DNA of 64,000 bases, taken from Paenibacillus ginsengarvi. Its GTDB lineage: Bacteria; Bacillota; Bacilli; Paenibacillales; NBRC-103111. Shown here in pieces: positions 59,466 through 64,000 of this stretch. The translations under genes and the position numbers were made by a program. Every line of letters begins with the position of its first letter. Within the stretch, counting starts at the first letter, position 1. The stretch is from contig NZ_RBAH01000012.1 of assembly GCF_003626695.1 (NCBI RefSeq), positions 62,001-126,000 of the forward strand, written 5' to 3'. The notes beneath the pieces are model-generated. The model worked only from the letters and a program-made list of their open reading frames with translations, was not told the DNA's origin and did not search any database.

Positions 59466-61715
59466 TTACGAAGAGCTTTTGCTCGGATTTTTCATCGTTA
59501 ACCCGACCCGGCCCTTTTTCAGATCGACATTCAGCACCCATACCGTGACCGTATCCCCGACCGAAACGACATCCATCGGATGCTTTACGAACGTATCGCT
59601 AAGCTGCGAAATATGAACAAGCCCGTCGTTCTTAATCCCGATGTCGACGAACGCGCCGAAATCGATCACGTTGCGAACCGTCCCTTGCAGCTGCATGCCG
59701 GGCGTCAAATCCTCAATCTGCAGCACATCGGTGCGGAAAATCGGCGGCGGCAGCTCCTCGCGCGGATCGCGCCCAGGCTTCTGCAAGCTGTCCAAGATAT
59801 CGCGCAGCGTAGGCACCCCGACATCCAGCTTCTGCGCCAACGACTCAACGTCCGCATGCTGCAGCTTATCCTTCAGCTCCTTGGAGCCTAAAGACCCCAG
59901 ATCCAGCCTCAGCTCGCGGAACAACCGGTCCACAACATCGTACGATTCGGGATGAATCGGCGTATTGTCCAACGGGCTAGCCCCTTCGCTGATTCGCATA
60001 AAGCCGACACACTGCTCGAACGTTTTCGCGCCGAGACGCGGCACTTTTTGCAACTGCTTGCGGTCTTTGAATTTGCCGTTTTCCTCGCGGAATTTGACGA
60101 TGTTTTTGGCCGTCGTGGCATTGATCCCGGAAACGTACGATAATAGCGATGGAGATGCGGTGTTCAGATCGACGCCGACATGGTTAACAGCCGATTCGAC
60201 GACCACCTTCAAGCTTTCATCCAAATGCTTCTGCGCCACATCGTGCTGGTATTGGCCGACCCCGATCGCCTTTGGCTCGATCTTAACGAGCTCCGCGAGC
60301 GGATCCTGCAAACGCCGCGCGATCGAAATCGCACTCCGCTCCGCCACATCCAGCGTCGGAAATTCCTCGGCCGCCAGCTTCGACGCCGAATAAACGCTCG
60401 CCCCCGCCTCATTAACGATCAAATACTGCAGTCCGCGATTTTTCAGCTTGTTAATCAAGTCCGCAATAAACTGCTCCGTTTCGCGGGAGGCAGTGCCGTT
60501 GCCGATGACGATCAGTTGCACGCCGTATTTCTCGATAGCAGCCTTCACCTTCGCCTCGGCCTCAGCCACTTTGTTGTTCGGCGGCGTCGGGTATACGACG
60601 TCGATATACAGCATCTTGCCCGTTTCGTCGACGACAGCGAGCTTACAGCCCGTCCGGAAAGCCGGATCGACCCCCAGTACGACTTTACCTTTGACAGGCG
60701 CCTGAAGCAGCAAATTGCGCAAATTTTCCGCGAAAATCTGGATCGCATGCTCCTCCGCTTTCTCCGTCAGCTCCCCCCGGACTTCCCGTTCGATCGAAGG
60801 GGCGATCAGCCGCTTGTAGGCGTCTTCAATGGTGAGCAGCATCGTTTGCTTGACGATCGATTCGCCTTTCACGATCTGTCTGGCTATATAATCGTGTATA
60901 CGGTCGGCCTGGACGTCCAGACGAACCTTGAGCACTTCCTCCCGCTCCCCGCGGTTAATCGCCAGCGTACGGTGAGGCGGAAGCTTGCGCACCGGCTCCT
61001 GGTAGGCGTAGTACATCTCATAAACGGATTCCTGCCCGGCATCCTTTGCTTCCGTCACGATAATGCCCTGGTCATGTGTGTACTTCCGCACCCAGGCGCG
61101 GATCTTGGCGTCGTCGGCCACATTTTCCGCGATAATGTCCATAGCGCCCTGAATCGCCTCTTCGGCGGAGTTCACCTGCTTGTCCACATCCACGTACTTC
61201 GCGGCTTCTTGCTCCAGAGAACCTTGGCGGGGCTGCGTCATGATCCACCCGGCTAGCGGCTCGAGTCCCCGCTCTTTCGCTACGCTGGCGCGCGTTTTAC
61301 GCTTTTGCCGGTATGGCCGGTACAAATCCTCGACCTCTTGCAGCTTGATCGCCTGCTCGATGGAGATGCGCAGCTCGTCCGTCAGTTTCCCCTGCTCGTC
61401 GATCAGCCGCACCACTTCCAGCTTACGTTCCTCCAGGTTGCGCAAATATTGCAGCCGTTCCTCGATATCGCGCAGCTGCGTCTCATCCAGCTCGCCGGTC
61501 ATCTCCTTCCGGTACCGGGCAATGAACGGAATCGTGTTGCCTTCGTCCAGCAAGCCTACCGAGGCCCGCACCTTGGATAGCGGAAGCTCCAGCTCTTTAG
61601 CGACCTGCTTCAAAATGCGCTCCTGACGCGCCGCTTTCTGCTCTTCCGTAAGCTCGTATTTGGCCGACCCTTGTTCCCCAGCAGCCGTTTCTTTCATCTC
61701 TAGCTCTTTAGCCAT
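59466..61715 (-). CDS. tex: Tex-family transcription accessory/RNA-binding protein
   Basis: 749-residue nucleic-acid-binding protein related to Spt6. Order: an N-terminal helical region, a YqgF-like RNase H fold (about 340-450; VLGVDPAFRTGCKLAVVD), helix-hairpin-helix pair (about 510-570; NTASPSLLSYVSGINATTAKNIV) and a C-terminal S1 RNA-binding domain (about 660-735; GMQLQGTVRNVIDFGAFVDIG). Implicated in transcription elongation and RNA surveillance. Convergent with cmpA; the 303 bases upstream carry DnaA-box-like sites and the ndoA terminator. Confidence 0.95.
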   Translation of the reverse strand: MAKELEMKETAAGEQGSAKYELTEEQKAARQERILKQVAKELELPLSKVRASVGLLDEGNTIPFIARYRKEMTGELDETQLRDIEERLQYLRNLEERKLEVVRLIDEQGKLTDELRISIEQAIKLQEVEDLYRPYRQKRKTRASVAKERGLEPLAGWIMTQPRQGSLEQEAAKYVDVDKQVNSAEEAIQGAMDIIAENVADDAKIRAWVRKYTHDQGIIVTEAKDAGQESVYEMYYAYQEPVRKLPPHRTLAINRGEREEVLKVRLDVQADRIHDYIARQIVKGESIVKQTMLLTIEDAYKRLIAPSIEREVRGELTEKAEEHAIQIFAENLRNLLLQAPVKGKVVLGVDPAFRTGCKLAVVDETGKMLYIDVVYPTPPNNKVAEAEAKVKAAIEKYGVQLIVIGNGTASRETEQFIADLINKLKNRGLQYLIVNEAGASVYSASKLAAEEFPTLDVAERSAISIARRLQDPLAELVKIEPKAIGVGQYQHDVAQKHLDESLKVVVESAVNHVGVDLNTASPSLLSYVSGINATTAKNIVKFREENGKFKDRKQLQKVPRLGAKTFEQCVGFMRISEGASPLDNTPIHPESYDVVDRLFRELRLDLGSLGSKELKDKLQHADVESLAQKLDVGVPTLRDILDSLQKPGRDPREELPPPIFRTDVLQIEDLTPGMQLQGTVRNVIDFGAFVDIGIKNDGLVHISQLSDTFVKHPMDVVSVGDTVTVWVLNVDLKKGRVGLTMKNPSKSSS

Positions 61716-61907
61716 GCCCGACCTCTTTCACTCAGTAGATTTCATCCGAAAATCCGGCTGTTACCGGCCCCGAAGGGCTTATAACCGAATCGCACTAACG
61801 TACATTATACCACACGAATCTGCCGTTCACCGAAACTAGAGCAGCCCCATCCCGCCAAACGGCCGACCCCTATGCATTCTGGACAGGCTTTTTCCAAACC
61901 CAAGAGC

Positions 61908-61939
61908 TTATCCCCAACCTTATACACATCTTATCCACA
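61908..61939 (+). promoter_or_regulatory. Cluster of three DnaA-box-like sites
   Basis: TTATCCCCA (61908-61916, one mismatch), TTATACACA (61920-61928) and TTATCCACA (61931-61939), the last two matching TTATNCACA exactly. Spacing of 12 and 11 bases puts them about one helical turn apart on one face. It lies in the gap between tex and ndoA. Confidence 0.55.
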
Positions 61940-61981
61940 GTAAGCACTTCCACCGCCATAATCTATGCAAAAAAGGCAAAC

Positions 61982-62008
61982 AAAAAAACGAGGGTTCTCC
62001 CTCGCCTG
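61982..62008 (-). terminator. Intrinsic terminator of the ndoAI-ndoA operon
   Basis: Minus-strand stem CGAGGG/CCCTCG with AGAA loop and seven T, 11 bases past the ndoA stop. Confidence 0.9.
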
Positions 62009-62018
62009 TTCCCCATCT

Positions 62019-62369
62019 TTAAAATTCAATCAAGCCCACGCTCACCTGAAGCGCTTCGTCTACCTTCCGCATCGACTCGTCGTCCAAATGCGTAATTTTG
62101 TCGGTCAACCTCTGCTTGTCGATCGTCCGGATCTGCTCCAGCAAAATAACCGAATCGCGGTCAAATCCGTGCGATTCCGCGTCGATCTCGACATGAGTCG
62201 GCAGCTTCGCTTTCTGAATTTGCGCCGTGATCGCGGCAACGATGACCGTTGGGCTAAAACGGTTTCCGATATCGTTTTGGATAATAAGTACGGGCCGTAC
62301 GCCGCCCTGTTCGGACCCCACCACCGGTGAAAGATCCGCAAAAAATACATCGCCACGTTTCACAATCAA
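62019..62369 (-). CDS. ndoA: Endoribonuclease toxin NdoA (MazF family)
   Basis: 116-residue sequence-specific mRNA interferase; B. subtilis NdoA cuts within UACAU. Nearly the whole chain follows the NdoA pattern: [32 protein letters not shown], the catalytic loop [18 protein letters not shown] and [17 protein letters not shown]. It lies three bases after its antitoxin gene, giving translational coupling and excess antitoxin. Confidence 0.97.
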   Translation of the reverse strand: MIVKRGDVFFADLSPVVGSEQGGVRPVLIIQNDIGNRFSPTVIVAAITAQIQKAKLPTHVEIDAESHGFDRDSVILLEQIRTIDKQRLTDKITHLDDESMRKVDEALQVSVGLIEF

Positions 62370-62372
62370 GCT

Positions 62373-62654
62373 CTACACCCCGCTAACTAAGCGATCGAGG
62401 GTACCGTCCGCTTCATCCTCCGCTTGAAAGGCCTCCGTTGCCATATGCAAATTGATTTTCGCCATTTCCATATAACCGCGCTGCATCGATTCTCGCAGGT
62501 GACGCTTCTTTCGCTCCATCAGATACAGCTTCATAGCCTGACGAATGAATTCGCTGCGATTGGAATTTTCCTTTTCCACGATGCCGTCCACTTCCTGCAG
62601 CAAGTTATCCGGAAGACTGATCATGATCCTTTTCGTGTTATGCGCATTGGCCAC
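62373..62654 (-). CDS. ndoAI: Antitoxin NdoAI (ribbon-helix-helix)
   Basis: 93-residue partner of NdoA, the same length as B. subtilis EndoAI. Residues 9-45 form the ribbon-helix-helix DNA-binding part (KRIMISLPDNLLQEVDGI), and the C-terminal helix RGYMEMAKINLHMATEAFQA binds and masks the toxin, ending in the conserved RLVSG. The GTG at 62654 is about eight bases after GGGGGTG; the longer ORF start upstream does not match the family. Confidence 0.94.
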   Translation of the reverse strand: MANAHNTKRIMISLPDNLLQEVDGIVEKENSNRSEFIRQAMKLYLMERKKRHLRESMQRGYMEMAKINLHMATEAFQAEDEADGTLDRLVSGV

Positions 62655-62795
62655 CGATCTCGCACCCCCAAAACATTCCCAACCCATTACTTCCATTATG
62701 TCGTTAATAAAGTCATTTTATACAAGACCAAGTATATGCCCCGGATATATCACGTATGTATATCCTTCGCAAAATATTGTCCGCCGTGACATCTC

Positions 62796-62821
62796 CAAAA
62801 AAACACAGAGCTTTCCCCTGT
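62796..62821 (-). terminator. Intrinsic terminator downstream of alr
   Basis: Minus-strand stem ACAGGG/CTCTGT with GAAAG loop followed by a T-run. It lies in the 653-base gap between alr and ndoAI, so the two may not share one transcript. The rest of the gap (62655-63307) shows no gene I can support. Confidence 0.6.
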
Positions 62822-63307
62822 CCGGCATGCGAAATAAAGCGCCTTACCGTTCTGCCTCCTGGAGTAAGTCCCCTAAGGGTCCGTATATACATATTCGCTG
62901 CACTGCGGGTAAATCCTTCGCCATTTTCCGATTCTGAAGCTGGAAAATGTTTCACATAATCCGCGGATACAAGCAGTCTGAAAAGAGGATGCCGCTGCAG
63001 GAGCGCGGTATAACGTTCGGATCACTGCAAGCGAAGCAGGCTTGAGGAGAATACTCCGCTACGGATTTTGTAGCGAGGGGTGAAACTTCTTGCACTGCAT
63101 TGCTACTCTGCGGCAGGATAAAGAACGTCTTTGGCCCCCGAAGAGCATAAATCTTCATCATATCTTCCGCTCAGACGCGCCGTCATTTAAAGCAGATAGT
63201 ACCTCTTACGTTATTCACCTAGCGAGCTATAAGCTCTATCGATCCAGCCGGAGACTGGCCCATGTTACATCTTATGATGCTAAACGGCAAGTATTCGGAA
63301 TGCTACG

Positions 63308-64000
63308 TCAGCGGATTAGAGGATTAACCACACTCACCCGCTTGCCGCCCTTCGTGTACACTCGCGGAACCCGGTGCGAAACCATACATGTAATCTCATA
63401 GTTGATGGTTCCAAGTAGCTCGGCCAGTTCTTCAGCCGTTACACTCTCGCCACCTTGACGCCCCAGCAGAACCACTTCCTCCTCCTTCGTCGGATTCGGA
63501 ATGGCGCTGATGTCCGCCATACACTGGTCCATGCAGATGCGCCCCACAATAGGCACCCTGCGCCCGCGCACGAGCGCCTGAACCTTTTGCGATAGCATCC
63601 GGCTGTAACCGTCAGCGTATCCGATAGGAAGCGTACCGATCGTCTCTTCCCCTTCGGTGCGATAAATGACGCCGTAGCTGATACCTGAGCCAGCAGGAAG
63701 CTTCTTGATATGCGACATCTTCGTCTTGATGCTCATAACCGGCTCGAGGCGAATGCTCGCATGGTTCACTTCCCCCGAAGGATACAGACCGTACATGGCG
63801 ATACCGAGCCGAATCATATTGTAGGAGAGCTCAGGGCAATCGATCGCCGCAGCGCTGTTGCCGGTATGCATATATCGAAACGAAACGCCATTATCCCGAA
63901 AATAAGCGATAACCCGCTCATACTTCGCGTATTGCTCCAAGGTATACGATTTATCCGTCTCATCGGCGCTGGCAAAGTGCGTGTAGATCCCTTCCACGTC
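63308..64000 (-). CDS. alr: Alanine racemase, C-terminal part (runs off the window edge)
   Basis: PLP enzyme making D-alanine for peptidoglycan and spore germination control. 230 residues to the stop are seen, open at the edge. Present are GIYTHFASADE, HTGNSAAAID, the RLGIAMYGLYPS barrel end, the second catalytic tyrosine region GISYGVIYRT and RICMDQCMADIS. The PLP lysine is outside the window. In Bacillales alr precedes ndoAI-ndoA, as here. Confidence 0.94.
   Translation of the reverse strand, partial: DVEGIYTHFASADETDKSYTLEQYAKYERVIAYFRDNGVSFRYMHTGNSAAAIDCPELSYNMIRLGIAMYGLYPSGEVNHASIRLEPVMSIKTKMSHIKKLPAGSGISYGVIYRTEGEETIGTLPIGYADGYSRMLSQKVQALVRGRRVPIVGRICMDQCMADISAIPNPTKEEEVVLLGRQGGESVTAEELAELLGTINYEITCMVSHRVPRVYTKGGKRVSVVNPLIR

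Noticed and set aside
59128..59541. 137-residue minus-strand ORF over cmpA
   Set aside because: No conserved pattern or SD; it runs across the cmpA gene, its terminator and the end of tex. CmpA on the plus strand explains the region.
62713..62955. 80-residue minus-strand ORF in the alr-ndoAI gap
   Set aside because: Spans a probable terminator, poor composition and no recognised motif.

Overview
The window reads as chromosomal DNA of a spore-forming, Paenibacillus- or Cohnella-like member of the Bacillota. The reasons are strong AGGAGG-type ribosome binding sites with frequent TTG/GTG starts, spore genes (a YyaC-like protease and a 47-residue CmpA-like cortex protein), the Bacillales gene orders alr-ndoAI-ndoA and tex-cmpA-sprT, and tRNA genes with no encoded CCA. 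No rRNA, intact prophage, intact insertion sequence or CRISPR array was seen.

Layout. 1-11 kb: the N-terminal part of a chemoreceptor, a YyaC-like spore protease, a glycosyltransferase, a glycerate kinase/hydroxypyruvate reductase pair, an AlkD-like repair protein, methionine aminopeptidase, an acyltransferase, a LysM protein and a MOSC protein. 11-18 kb: a cyclic-di-GMP-I riboswitch ahead of an unknown 87-residue protein, the adaA-adaB alkylation response pair, a sugar-binding lipoprotein with an AraC regulator, a second sliding clamp coupled to a ribbon-helix-helix protein, and a DinB-family gene broken by one in-frame TGA. 18-32 kb: a secreted beta-helix protein, thiN, yigZ, pgi, a dehydrogenase fused to a PilZ domain, ppnP, tkt, a CAP-domain cell-wall protein under a ydaO-type cyclic-di-AMP riboswitch, purU and an extended endonuclease IV. 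32-50 kb: carbohydrate islands, each an AraC regulator beside a dehydrogenase, GH95-like glycosidase, FAD oxidoreductase or GHL10-like protein, mixed with small metabolic genes and a thiol-stress HxlR/DsbA pair. 50-55.5 kb: a DUF4166/DoxX/DCC operon, a two-component system and a lactonase. 55.6-58.0 kb: five tRNA genes around corA with unusual structured repeats. 58-64 kb: sprT-like, cmpA, tex, a DnaA-box triplet, the NdoA/NdoAI toxin-antitoxin pair and the 3' part of alr.

The most unusual material is non-coding. Downstream of tRNA-Ser lie tandem elements of about 106-109 nt that each end in a copy of the tRNA-Ser 3' end, keep a closing stem and share a core. A shorter relative with the tRNA-Glu 3' end sits behind tRNA-Glu. 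Separately, palindromic 23-nt units of the form TARCGGAA-N7-TTCCGYTA recur mostly every 50-60 nt in two intergenic arrays and a degenerate third. Cyclic dinucleotide signalling is a second theme: a c-di-GMP riboswitch, a PilZ fusion enzyme and a c-di-AMP riboswitch lie within 18 kb. All identifications come from reading the sequence; no database search was run.
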